Notes: generated by a model from the letters alone, not told the origin. Positions 1 through 6,714 are shown, counted from the stretch's first letter. The stretch is DNA of 20,957 bases from an uncultured Bacilli bacterium (GCA_947628685.1 CANRAT010000023.1:1-20957), one strand, 5' to 3'. Numbers and translations: made by a program.

Positions 1-186
1 GGATTAGATACTTGAACATTAGGTATTTCATTTAATTGTTGACCAACTTGAGTATCTTGTTTTGGTTGTTCTACAGTAAATTCATTTACTACGGGATTAG
101 ATACTTGAGCATTAGGTATTTCGTTTAATTGTTGACCAACTTGAATATCCTGTTTTGGTTGTTCTAAAGTAAACTCATTTACTACA
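1..186. repeat. 93-bp in-frame tandem repeat
   Basis: Bases 1-93 and 94-186 are near-identical direct copies with a 93-bp period, differing at only a few positions. A third copy begins at 187 but diverges after about eight bases. The period is exactly 31 codons, so gain or loss of copies keeps the reading frame of the membrane protein that contains them. The array probably continues past the left edge. Confidence 0.9.
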
Positions 187-833
187 GGATTAAATGATTG
201 TTGATTTATAGTTGAAGCAACATTTTGTTGTTGCAGTATTTCTCCATTTATATTAGAATTATTAACTCCCTCATTAATTTGTACATTAGGCGTATCAAAT
301 ATTAACATTGAATTTGAATTTTGATTATTTGGTATAGGTTGAAGTTCTTCAACAGGTTGTATAGGTGTAGAATTTTGATTATTATATAAATCATCAATTT
401 TGCTTAAAACATTTGCTTTAGGTTCTGTATTTAAAGGTGTATCATTTTTAACAACATTTTTAGATTTTAAATTAGTTAAAAATGCCATTAAACCTGTTAA
501 AATTGCACCAAGTACAAGTAAATAATATCCAATACTTAAAGTATTAAATACTCCTTGATTCATAATATCAATTGTTTGCATTACTATAAAAAATATAATT
601 GCTCCTGTGCTCATATATGCAAATTCTGTTTTAATATTTAATGAGAAAAATACAACCCCTATAATACCAAATAATATTATCATAATAGGTAAATATAACG
701 CATTTGTTATTTTAAATGTCTCCCATATACTAATTGAGTATCCGGTAACACTTACAAATGGCACAAATACAGCAACAATAATAAGTGCGGATGCTAAAGC
801 ACCTAAAATTCTAAAAATTAATTTCTTATTCAT
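1..833 (-). CDS. Partial membrane protein with repeat-rich tail
   Basis: The gene starts at an ATG at 833-831, preceded by an AGGGGAACT ribosome binding site, and runs off the left edge, so the C-terminus is missing. The first 120 residues contain about four hydrophobic segments (roughly 6-28, 46-65, 71-88 and 99-120). The rest is polar, rich in Asn, Gln, Pro and Val, and ends in tandem 31-residue repeats that begin NPVVNEFT. I do not recognise the family. A small integral membrane domain with a long disordered tail is what can be seen. The tail is probably cytoplasmic or surface exposed, but the topology cannot be fixed. The gene has its own promoter and lies beyond a terminator that ends the upstream unit. 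Codon and base composition match the neighbours. Confidence 0.8.
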   Translation of the reverse strand, partial: MNKKLIFRILGALASALIIVAVFVPFVSVTGYSISIWETFKITNALYLPIMIILFGIIGVVFFSLNIKTEFAYMSTGAIIFFIVMQTIDIMNQGVFNTLSIGYYLLVLGAILTGLMAFLTNLKSKNVVKNDTPLNTEPKANVLSKIDDLYNNQNSTPIQPVEELQPIPNNQNSNSMLIFDTPNVQINEGVNNSNINGEILQQQNVASTINQQSFNPVVNEFTLEQPKQDIQVGQQLNEIPNAQVSNPVVNEFTVEQPKQDTQVGQQLNEIPNVQVSN

Positions 834-859
834 AGTTCCCCTACTTTCTTTACAATATA

Positions 860-887
860 ATTATACCATTTATTAGAAAAAATACAA
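860..887 (-). promoter_or_regulatory. Sigma-A promoter, repeat-tail membrane gene
   Basis: On the minus strand there is a TTGTAT -35 (887-882), a 16-bp spacer and a TATAAT -10 (865-860). A TGG immediately upstream makes it an extended -10. It sits about 27 bases upstream of the ATG at 833. Confidence 0.6.
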
Positions 888-889
888 CT

Positions 890-925
890 ATAAAAAAACA
901 AAAGTCAAAATTTTATTTGACTTTT
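890..925 (-). terminator. Rho-independent terminator
   Basis: A perfect 10-bp stem (900-909 with 916-925) with a 6-base loop is followed on the minus strand by GTTTTTTTATA. It closes the unit containing the 41-residue peptide and the NrtR-like gene. Confidence 0.85.
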
Positions 926-946
926 AATAACATATAGTAAATTTTA

Positions 947-1072
947 TTAAGAAAAAATTTGTTGAATAGTTGGATCTTTCATTAAACTTAGATAATAATA
1001 TAAAGAGATAAAAAACGCAATTACGAGTATAAATACATACCAAATCATTGATCTTACTCCCCACTTTGACAT
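947..1072 (-). CDS. 41-residue single-pass membrane peptide
   Basis: This short gene encodes 41 residues beginning MSKWGVRSMIWY. A hydrophobic segment spans residues about 9-30, followed by a short polar end (KDPTIQQIFS). The start is supported by a full AGGAGG ribosome binding site about seven bases upstream of the ATG. That site lies just beyond the stop of the NrtR-like gene (stop at 1084, ATG at 1072), so the two are almost certainly co-transcribed. A strong terminator follows directly. A longer reading frame on the same strand (924-1145) overlaps both genes but has no ribosome binding site. I do not recognise a family. The peptide may be a small membrane regulator or a subunit of a larger complex, and the function is unknown. 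Confidence 0.7.
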   Translation of the reverse strand: MSKWGVRSMIWYVFILVIAFFISLYYYLSLMKDPTIQQIFS

Positions 1073-1083
1073 ATATAAACCTC

Positions 1084-1665
1084 CTAAAATAAGACTTTAT
1101 CTTCTTTAATGTCTTTAAATTTATAAAGTTTAGCCGGTCTGCCATTTTTATTAGAACTTATTTTATTTAAATCTTCTATAACATCTAATTTTATCAACTT
1201 TTTTCTAAAATTACGTCTATCGTATTTTTTATTTAATAAATCTTCATACATTTTTTGTATTTCTGGAAGTATGAATTCATCTGGATATAATTTTTTAATA
1301 GTACTATTTAAAACCAATTGTTTTTTTAAATATTCCATGCTTTCTTTTACGTAAATATTATCATTATTTAATTCTTTAACTTCTAAAAGTGTGAAAGCAT
1401 TATCTAAATTTATATTATTAATATTTACTATATCTATATAAAGTATAGATATTTCAAGATTGTTATTACTTTTTTTACTAAAAGTATGGCATTGTTTTAA
1501 ATCTAAACCTTTAATATTTATATTTTTTTTAATATAATTATTAATCGACGTATCTAAATCATCAATAAATTCAAATTCAATTAATTTTTTATTTTTAGTG
1601 ATTAAATTTATTTTCCCATCTTTTATAGTAAAAATATTAATTACATTTTTTAAAATTATATTCAT
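1084..1665 (-). CDS. NrtR-like winged-helix regulator, no Nudix box
   Basis: This is a protein of 193 residues. Residues about 130-183 (FILPEIQKMYEDLL, then KYDRRNFRKKL, then GRPAKLYKF) match the C-terminal winged-helix domain of the Nudix-related regulators (NrtR/COG4111 type), including the characteristic RRNFRKK and GRPAKLY elements. The N-terminal 120 residues occupy the place of the Nudix fold, but the catalytic Nudix box (GX5EX7REUXEEXGU) is absent, and the region is shorter and Lys/Asn-rich. It therefore probably binds DNA, and perhaps a nucleotide ligand, without hydrolysing it. In characterised relatives the ligand is ADP-ribose or a related NAD metabolite, but nothing here fixes the ligand or targets. 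The ATG at 1665 follows a weak GAGG site and a perfect consensus promoter. It is the first gene of a unit with the 41-residue membrane peptide. Confidence 0.65.
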   Translation of the reverse strand: MNIILKNVINIFTIKDGKINLITKNKKLIEFEFIDDLDTSINNYIKKNINIKGLDLKQCHTFSKKSNNNLEISILYIDIVNINNINLDNAFTLLEVKELNNDNIYVKESMEYLKKQLVLNSTIKKLYPDEFILPEIQKMYEDLLNKKYDRRNFRKKLIKLDVIEDLNKISSNKNGRPAKLYKFKDIKEDKVLF

Positions 1666-1693
1666 AAGACCTCATTATTACAATTACACTTTA

Positions 1694-1722
1694 ATTATAT
1701 GACTTTTATATTGCTTTGTCAA
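1694..1722 (-). promoter_or_regulatory. Perfect-consensus sigma-A promoter
   Basis: On the minus strand TTGACA (1722-1717), a 17-bp spacer and TATAAT (1699-1694) match the consensus at all twelve positions with optimal spacing. The predicted start of transcription lies about 20 bases upstream of the NrtR-like ATG at 1665. An unregulated promoter of this quality would be very strong, so an autoregulating repressor acting here is plausible, but no operator is evident. Confidence 0.85.
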
Positions 1723-1807
1723 ATGTTATATGATTATATTTTTTAGAAAATAACAAGTATATTACAAAGATTGTCTTTAAATTTAACAAGCATGTGTTTT
1801 TTCATAA

Positions 1808-2974
1808 TTATCTTACTTTTATTTTCTTATTTTTAGTATCTATATATATACGTTGTACGATAGCAAGTGTAGTTATTAATGATAAGGTAAAACTTCCTCC
1901 ATAAGATAAAAATGGAAGTGGAACTCCTGTTAGTGGAATTATTCCAAATAGTCCTCCTAAGTTAACTAAAATATGAAGAAATATATAGGTGGCTGCTCCA
2001 AGACAAATATACTTATCTTTTAGTTTTGAGGCGTTCATAGATAATTTTAATATTCTATATAATATTATTATATATGCTATAAATATTAAAGAACAAATAA
2101 TTACTCCATTTTCTTCTGCAATGATTGCAAATACCATATCTGTATGTGGTTCTGGTATATACGAATACTTTTGTGTACTTTTTCCAATACCAACTCCAGT
2201 TAAACCACCATTGTTAATTGCTATAAAAGCATTACAAACTTGATAACCTGTTCCTTCATATTTAGAACAAGGATTAAAAAAATTTTTAAGTCTAGATTCC
2301 TGTGTATCTGATAGTATATATCCAGATATAGAAAGTCTAACAAATAATAATATTATTAAAACTGCAATAGATATTATACTGGATTTAACTTTTTCCTTAA
2401 ATGATATTGGACTAAATACAAACAATACAGCAAATATTCCAAATAATATAATTGCAGTACCTAAATCTTTTTGTAAAAATACAAGTATTGGAAATATAAT
2501 TGAAAAACCTATTATTTCCCAAATAACTATATCGTGTTTTTGTCTTTCGTCTTTTAAAGTTTTATAATGCTTTTCAAATAAAAGAGAAAGTGTAAGAATT
2601 ATAACAGGTTTAGCGAACTCACTAGGTTGTACTTTCATAAATTTTAAATCTATCCAATTGTTTGCTCCTCTCGTTGCAACTCCTTTTAATATTAAATACA
2701 AATTCATACCAAGAATAACGAAATAAGCTATAGGTAATAATTTTTTATAATTTTGAGTTCTAAGATTAACAAATATTAAAAAACTTATAAAACTTATAGT
2801 AAGAATAATAAAATGTCTAAAAAAATAATAAAATATATTTGCATTAGCATTAACTACTGCCTCACGAGATGATGCGGTAACTATATTAAGTGTACCAAAA
2901 ATTATTAATGCGAAGGTTGTAAAAAATAAAATTTTATCCATATCTTTAAAAGTTGCAATTATTCTTTTAATCAT
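1808..2974 (-). CDS. ftsW: SEDS peptidoglycan polymerase (FtsW/SpoVE/RodA)
   Basis: This is a polytopic membrane protein of 388 residues with about ten hydrophobic segments, the normal size for SEDS glycosyltransferases, which polymerise lipid II into glycan strands. Family signatures are visible: GANNWIDL followed by KVQPSEFAKP, the conserved loop YIPEPHTDMVFAIIAEENG (PEPxTDxxFAxxxEE of the FtsW/SpoVE branch), and the C-terminal LTGVPLPFLSYGGS. The PEP form of the loop favours FtsW/SpoVE over RodA, though no partner class B PBP lies nearby to settle it. A GTG at 2983 is in frame, but it falls inside the likely AGGTG ribosome binding site. The ATG at 2974, six bases after that site, is the better start. 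The gene stands alone on the minus strand, with no clear terminator before the next promoter. Confidence 0.9.
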   Translation of the reverse strand: MIKRIIATFKDMDKILFFTTFALIIFGTLNIVTASSREAVVNANANIFYYFFRHFIILTISFISFLIFVNLRTQNYKKLLPIAYFVILGMNLYLILKGVATRGANNWIDLKFMKVQPSEFAKPVIILTLSLLFEKHYKTLKDERQKHDIVIWEIIGFSIIFPILVFLQKDLGTAIILFGIFAVLFVFSPISFKEKVKSSIISIAVLIILLFVRLSISGYILSDTQESRLKNFFNPCSKYEGTGYQVCNAFIAINNGGLTGVGIGKSTQKYSYIPEPHTDMVFAIIAEENGVIICSLIFIAYIIILYRILKLSMNASKLKDKYICLGAATYIFLHILVNLGGLFGIIPLTGVPLPFLSYGGSFTLSLITTLAIVQRIYIDTKNKKIKVR

Positions 2975-3096
2975 TTTATTCACCTACTCTAAAATTATAA
3001 TAACACATAATTAAAATTTTAACAAGGCATAGGTATTTTTAATTAACACATTTAAAAAAAAATAATATATATATATTGACTAGATTGGAGGGTTAT

Positions 3097-3264
3097 ATGT
3101 ATTACTATGGTGGATACCAAGGATACGGTGGATATCCTTGTGGCGGATATGGAAATCAAGGCGGATACGGAAATGGCGCAGGATACGGAGCAGCTATAAT
3201 ATTAGTACTATTTATACTTCTTGTAATAGTTATTGGAGCAAGAGCTTTTGATGGAGGAAGATAA
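3097..3264 (+). CDS. Tiny Gly/Tyr-rich membrane protein, YjcZ-like
   Basis: This gene encodes 55 residues. Residues 1-31 are a Gly/Tyr-rich segment made of GGY-type repeats with a single Cys. Residues 32-48 are one hydrophobic span (AAIILVLFILLVIVIGA), and the chain ends in FDGGR. The combination of a Gly/Tyr-rich stretch and an ALIxVLFILLIIVGA-like span is typical of the YjcZ/tiny-TM peptides of Bacilli, several of which are annotated as sporulation proteins. The match is by pattern only and the function is unknown. The frame is open 21 bases further upstream, but GGAGGG followed by ATG at 3097 is clearly the translation start. The stop codon lies inside a hairpin terminator, so the gene is monocistronic. 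Confidence 0.75.
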   Translation: MYYYGGYQGYGGYPCGGYGNQGGYGNGAGYGAAIILVLFILLVIVIGARAFDGGR

Positions 3265-3292
3265 AAGAATTTTTTCTTTTATCTTTTCTTTA
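3259..3292 (+). terminator. Terminator overlapping the YjcZ-like stop
   Basis: An 11-bp stem (3259-3269 with 3274-3284) with a TTTT loop is followed by a T-rich tail. The stop codon of the tiny membrane protein lies within the left arm. Confidence 0.75.
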
Positions 3293-3321
3293 TTGAGTTT
3301 TAGCGCAAGTTTTGATATAAT
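3293..3321 (+). promoter_or_regulatory. Extended -10 promoter of def
   Basis: TTGAGT (3293-3298), a 17-bp spacer and TATAAT (3316-3321), with TGA directly before the -10 (extended -10). It begins immediately after the preceding terminator and lies about 20 bases upstream of the def ATG. Confidence 0.75.
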
Positions 3322-3339
3322 ACGTGTGGAAGTGAGATT

Positions 3340-3888
3340 ATGTTTAAAAAATTAGATATATTAGATGAAAAAGATCCACACTTAAGGAAAAAAAGCGTAG
3401 ATGCTAAGTTACCTTTATCAAAAGAATATAAAAATACTATAGAAAATATTATAAAAGAGTTAACATATAGTCAAATTGAAGAATATGCAACTAAGTATGA
3501 CCTTAGACCTGGCATGGGACTTGCATTCCCACAACTAGGTATAAATGAAAGAATAATAGTTATTGTACATGAATATGAAGATGGTAAATTTAATAATTAT
3601 GTAGTTGTAAATCCTAAAATAACTAGTTATTCAGATGAAATGATTGCTGCAGAAGCTGGAGAAGGTTGTCTTAGTGTTAATAGAGACGTTGAAGGTCATA
3701 TCAAAAGATATGCAAGAGTTACTGTTGAAGGATTCGATCCTGATGGTAATAAAATAAAATATAGAGCAAGAGAGGAATTATCTATTGCATTTCAACATGA
3801 GATAGATCATTTAGAAGGCATACTATTCTATGATAGAATTGATAAAAATAAACCATTTTATACAGAAGATGAAATTAGATTAATATAG
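3340..3888 (+). CDS. def: Peptide deformylase
   Basis: This cytoplasmic metalloenzyme removes the N-formyl group from nascent polypeptides before methionine excision. The protein has 182 residues. All three catalytic motifs are present: motif 1 GMGLAFPQ (58-65), motif 2 EGCLSV (108-113) with the metal-binding Cys110, and motif 3 QHEIDH (152-157), whose two His and Glu complete the site. The length and an insertion before motif 1 fit the type 2 enzymes of Gram-positive bacteria. Phe63 replaces the more usual Ala in motif 1, a mild variation. A GGAAGTGAG site precedes the ATG. A 26-residue membrane peptide follows nine bases after the stop, with its ribosome binding site overlapping the def stop codon, so the two form a transcription unit driven by the promoter at 3293-3321. 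Confidence 0.95.
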   Translation: MFKKLDILDEKDPHLRKKSVDAKLPLSKEYKNTIENIIKELTYSQIEEYATKYDLRPGMGLAFPQLGINERIIVIVHEYEDGKFNNYVVVNPKITSYSDEMIAAEAGEGCLSVNRDVEGHIKRYARVTVEGFDPDGNKIKYRAREELSIAFQHEIDHLEGILFYDRIDKNKPFYTEDEIRLI

Positions 3889-3896
3889 GAGGAACT

Positions 3897-3977
3897 ATGA
3901 AAGGCGCATTAAAATATATACTTTTATTTTTAGTTGCATGTGTTTTATCAATAATAATTTATTATTGTATGATATAA
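3897..3977 (+). CDS. 26-residue hydrophobic membrane peptide
   Basis: This very short gene encodes 26 residues: MKGALK, then a hydrophobic span to the end (YILLFLVACVLSIIIYYCMI). It has an exact AGGAGG site (3887-3892) four bases before the ATG, and that site overlaps the def stop codon. It is therefore translated right after deformylase and probably coupled to it. A bidirectional terminator follows. The peptide is almost entirely a single transmembrane helix. The family and function are unknown. The ideal ribosome binding site and operon position argue against a chance frame. Confidence 0.6.
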   Translation: MKGALKYILLFLVACVLSIIIYYCMI

Positions 3978-4004
3978 TGGTTAAATACTAATTTTAATAC
4001 AATA

Positions 4005-4027
4005 AAAAGAAGAAAAACTCTTCTTTT
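4005..4027. terminator. Bidirectional terminator
   Basis: A 9-bp stem (4005-4013 with 4019-4027) lies between two convergent genes. T-rich tracts follow on both strands, and its right arm overlaps the stop of the minus-strand InlB-repeat gene. Confidence 0.65.
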
Positions 4028-4739
4028 ATTTTATAACTTTTATTGAACTTGCTTTAAAGAATCCTGTAATACCTGTCTTATTTCCAACTACATATGGGTA
4101 CTCATTTTCTTCATTTATATCTAATATTACTCTTTCCCATCCTATTGCTTTTTTATTTCCTATATAAGTTTTATTTGTAATATTTGATGAATTAGAGTAC
4201 TTACCTATTATAAGTACCTTATCACCTATTTTATATGTCATATCTATATCACTATTTTTATATTTAGCAGTAAGAATTGTATCGTCATATATTTCAGTAT
4301 TTTCATATTTATTATCCCCTATAAACCACCCAATAAATTCATAATTTTCTTTAATTGCTATAGGTAGATTATCAACAATATCCCCTTTTAATACTTTAAT
4401 TTGTTCTATTTTATTAGAAGATAAAGTATCAAAACTAATTGTTACATATTCTTCCTTAATCCATTTAGCAGTAAGAATTGTATCGGATTTAACTTCAGAA
4501 TTAAAATCGTATTTCTCACCATTAAGTTGCCATTCTTTAAATATATATCCGTCTTTTACAGGATTAGAAGGTGCGCTTACTTTATCATTCTTTTTAACAT
4601 ATTTAGTTAAAAATACTTCACTTGTTCCTGTTTCAAACGAAACAGAAAATTTACCTTTATTATATAAAAATGAAAAAATTATAAATAGTAAAAATATTAA
4701 TACAAATACTAGTACAATAACTATTCTCTTTTTTTCCAT
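4026..4739 (-). CDS. Membrane-anchored protein with two InlB-type repeats
   Basis: This is a protein of 237 residues. Residues 1-26 are a Lys/Arg-flanked hydrophobic helix (signal anchor), so the remainder is probably outside the membrane. Residues about 32-93 and 99-160 are two InlB B-repeat (Listeria-Bacteroides repeat, beta-grasp) units, each with the FDT/FET start and a C-terminal DTILTAKW or DTILTAKY signature. Residues about 166-237 form a different beta-rich domain (YKIGDKVLIIGKY, GWERVIL, GFFKASSIKVIK) that resembles an SH3-type wall-associated domain. The frame is open 207 bases upstream, but AGGAGG followed by ATG at 4739 and a consensus promoter just upstream fix this start. There is no LPXTG motif. 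Likely roles are adhesion or wall binding, but no partner is visible. Confidence 0.75.
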   Translation of the reverse strand: MEKKRIVIVLVFVLIFLLFIIFSFLYNKGKFSVSFETGTSEVFLTKYVKKNDKVSAPSNPVKDGYIFKEWQLNGEKYDFNSEVKSDTILTAKWIKEEYVTISFDTLSSNKIEQIKVLKGDIVDNLPIAIKENYEFIGWFIGDNKYENTEIYDDTILTAKYKNSDIDMTYKIGDKVLIIGKYSNSSNITNKTYIGNKKAIGWERVILDINEENEYPYVVGNKTGITGFFKASSIKVIK

Positions 4740-4760
4740 AATAACCTCCTGAACACTTAT

Positions 4761-4789
4761 ATTATACAGTCTTTTCGTATTAATGTCAA
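4761..4789 (-). promoter_or_regulatory. Perfect-consensus sigma-A promoter
   Basis: On the minus strand TTGACA (4789-4784), 17 bp and TATAAT (4766-4761). It drives the InlB-repeat gene. The -35 lies about 20 bases from the divergent ylbJ-like start, so the two transcription starts share a very small region. Confidence 0.85.
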
Positions 4790-4810
4790 ACAGATGAATA
4801 TATTGTAATA

Positions 4811-5725
4811 ATGAAAAAAATAATATATATTTCTTTATTTTTAGTATTAATATCTTTAATGTTAGTAAATGCATATGACATAATGGAAAATATACGTTTT
4901 TCATTTTCGCTATGTATAAATAATTTATTTCCATCATTAATACCATTTATGATTTTATCAAATATATTAATAAACTATGATTTTGTAAATGAATTAAGTA
5001 ATATTTTAGGGCCTTTAATGGAAAAGGTATTTAAAGTAAATAAAAACTCTTCTTTTGCTTTTGTGATGAGTATTTTAAGTGGTACTCCAAGTAATAGTAA
5101 ATATATTAAAGACCTTTTAGATAATGACTTAATAGATATTGTAGATGCTAGAAAATGTTTAAATTTTTGCCATTTTACTAATCCTATATTTATATTAGGT
5201 ACCATAGGTTATACATTTTTAAAAGATAAAAGGCTTGGACTAATTATTTTAATATCTCATTATCTATCAAGTTTCATTATAGGTATTTTTAGTAGTAATA
5301 AAAAAGTTAATATAAATAAAAAGATAAATATCAAAAACACTAATAAAAATTTTATAAATATATTAAAAAAATCAATTAATAGTACGATAGATACCCTACT
5401 TTTAATACTTGGTATTATTACAACTTGTATTATTATAACAGGACTTATTGATAATATTTTAAATATTAATGAGAATAAGTATTTATTTGGATTAATTGAA
5501 ATAACTCAAGGATTGAAATACTTATCTTTATCAAATTTAAGTATTAATTTAAAAGCCATTATAGCAAGTTTTCTTATATCTTTTGGTGGATTATGCATAC
5601 ACGCACAGGTATTTACAATTTTAGATAATAAAAAAATAAGGTATAAACCTTACCTTTTATCTAGAATTATACATGGTATTTTATCTAGTACAATAACTTA
5701 TGCAATACTACTTTTCTTTAAGTAA
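4811..5725 (+). CDS. ylbJ: YlbJ-like nucleoside-recognition-domain membrane protein
   Basis: This is a polytopic membrane protein of 304 residues. It matches the YlbJ layout: an N-terminal helix, then NLFPSLIPFMILSNIL, a gate-like SGTPSNSKYIKDLL segment, CHFTNPIFILGTIGYTF, and a C-terminal GGLCIHAQV block followed by IRYKPYLLSRIIHG. YlbJ is known in Bacillus as an integral membrane protein needed for spore formation. Relatives with this gate domain are thought to transport or sense small molecules, and the substrate is unknown. The ATG at 4811 has no recognisable ribosome binding site and the possible -10 (TATATT at 4799-4804) is very close, so the mRNA may be leaderless. The last 28 bases overlap the convergent minor prepilin gene. 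Confidence 0.75.
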   Translation: MKKIIYISLFLVLISLMLVNAYDIMENIRFSFSLCINNLFPSLIPFMILSNILINYDFVNELSNILGPLMEKVFKVNKNSSFAFVMSILSGTPSNSKYIKDLLDNDLIDIVDARKCLNFCHFTNPIFILGTIGYTFLKDKRLGLIILISHYLSSFIIGIFSSNKKVNINKKINIKNTNKNFINILKKSINSTIDTLLLILGIITTCIIITGLIDNILNINENKYLFGLIEITQGLKYLSLSNLSINLKAIIASFLISFGGLCIHAQVFTILDNKKIRYKPYLLSRIIHGILSSTITYAILLFFK

Positions 5726-6192
5726 ATTGATGTAATTCCAAAATCTAAATCAGGATATATACTACTTTTAATAGGTATTTTTAAAACTATTAAATCTAAA
5801 TGAGTATTTGAGGTACTTGTATCCGCTATTGTTTCCAAAGTTGGATCTATTACTTTTGTATTTTTATCTAATTTATATACATATTTATCAAATGTTATAA
5901 CTCTATCTTCTATCATTAATTTTGAAGTTGTATAATCTTCAAATGTAAACATATAACAGAAACTAGCATCTTCGCAAGTATCATATTCTATTAAGTGATT
6001 CTCATTATTTCTTATTCTAGAATTTATCGCATTACTTAAATTCCACTGATTAATGTATAATTCAGTTTTTATTTCGGTATTTGAAAGTATATCCTTAATT
6101 ATTACTATAACATTCATAAGTATAATAATTATAACTGAAGTAATCGCAAATGTGGTTATTAATTCAACTAAAGTAAAACCCTTATTATTCAT
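5698..6192 (-). CDS. Minor prepilin (type IV pilin-like)
   Basis: This prepilin has 164 residues and a class III signal: MNNKG, then FTLVELITTF, with cleavage expected after Gly5 and Glu at +5 of the mature protein, followed by a hydrophobic helix to about residue 33. The rest is a globular domain with two Cys (CEDASFC). Size and layout suit a minor pseudopilin of the GspJ/ComGF kind, but the family cannot be assigned from sequence alone. It would be processed by the PilD-like peptidase at 8288-9052 and inserted by the pilus platform. The ATG lies one base after the stop of the preceding prepilin (TAA-T-ATG), so translation is probably coupled. The 3' end overlaps the convergent ylbJ-like gene by 28 bases, and no terminator is seen. 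Confidence 0.85.
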   Translation of the reverse strand: MNNKGFTLVELITTFAITSVIIIILMNVIVIIKDILSNTEIKTELYINQWNLSNAINSRIRNNENHLIEYDTCEDASFCYMFTFEDYTTSKLMIEDRVITFDKYVYKLDKNTKVIDPTLETIADTSTSNTHLDLIVLKIPIKSSIYPDLDFGITSIYLKKSSIA

Positions 6193-6193
6193 A

Positions 6194-6667
6194 TTATAAA
6201 CTAAATCTTATAGTCGCATATGTACCTTTTTTAAATGAAGCAACTAGTCTATAAGATTCTCCTCCTTCACTCTTTATTTTTCCAATAAACTCTAAAAAAT
6301 CACCATCATACTCTGTTATACTATCACCTTGTATTAGATTAGTAGTTATAAATATTTTATCAACATCTAAATTGTCAAGTAAACTTATACATACATCCTG
6401 AGTTTTAAATATACTACAGTTTGATATATCTAAATATTTTTGTGAATTAACATTGCTTACTACAGTATCACTTATATTTTCATACAATATATAGTCTTTA
6501 ATATCTTCAAGAGCATATAAATCTTCAGCGGTATTATACTTATATGAATCGTTATATCTTTTACTTAAATTTGAGAATTGAATGTATAAAAAGATTAATA
6601 CGCCAGCAACAAATACTGTAACTACAAGTGTTTCTAGAAGCATAAAACCATTCTCATTTTTTTTCAT
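6194..6667 (-). CDS. Minor prepilin (type IV pilin-like)
   Basis: This prepilin has 157 residues: MKKNENG, then FMLLETLVVTVFVAGVLIFL. The processing site is after Gly7, with Glu at +5, the residue needed for subunit docking and N-methylation. The hydrophobic N-terminal helix is followed by a soluble domain that carries two Cys (CSIFKTQDVC). Composition and size suggest a minor pseudopilin in the GspI/ComGE range. A TTG at 6679 is in frame but lies in the ribosome binding site, and GGAG followed by ATG at 6667 is the better start. It is the first gene of a two-gene prepilin unit and is divergent from pilB. The shared 94-bp gap contains overlapping TATAAT elements on both strands. Confidence 0.85.
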   Translation of the reverse strand: MKKNENGFMLLETLVVTVFVAGVLIFLYIQFSNLSKRYNDSYKYNTAEDLYALEDIKDYILYENISDTVVSNVNSQKYLDISNCSIFKTQDVCISLLDNLDVDKIFITTNLIQGDSITEYDGDFLEFIGKIKSEGGESYRLVASFKKGTYATIRFSL

Positions 6668-6685
6668 AAATATCTCCAATCTATC

Positions 6686-6714
6686 TTGAATTTATCTTAA
6701 TAATATTATATAAT
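6686..6714 (+). promoter_or_regulatory. Sigma-A promoter of pilB
   Basis: TTGAAT (6686-6691), a 17-bp spacer and TATAAT (6709-6714). The -10 is part of a TATAATATTATA-type palindrome that also offers a TATAAT on the minus strand (6710-6705) for the divergent prepilin pair, though its -35 is poor. Confidence 0.7.

Noticed and set aside
1..186. Direct repeats as a possible CRISPR array
   Set aside because: The units are 93 bp, contiguous without spacers and in frame with a coding sequence, so they are protein repeats.
607..876. 89-codon plus-strand frame
   Set aside because: It lies opposite the first 227 bases of a membrane protein gene that has a ribosome binding site and promoter, and its own start has no such support.
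924..1145. 73-codon minus-strand frame covering the 3' end of the NrtR-like gene and the small peptide
   Set aside because: It overlaps two better-supported genes, has no ribosome binding site, and its predicted protein has no recognisable pattern. The 41-codon frame inside it has AGGAGG.
1743..1805. 20-codon minus-strand frame starting just after the SEDS stop
   Set aside because: The ribosome binding site is weak, it encodes no clear helix or motif, and it is short enough to occur by chance in AT-rich sequence.
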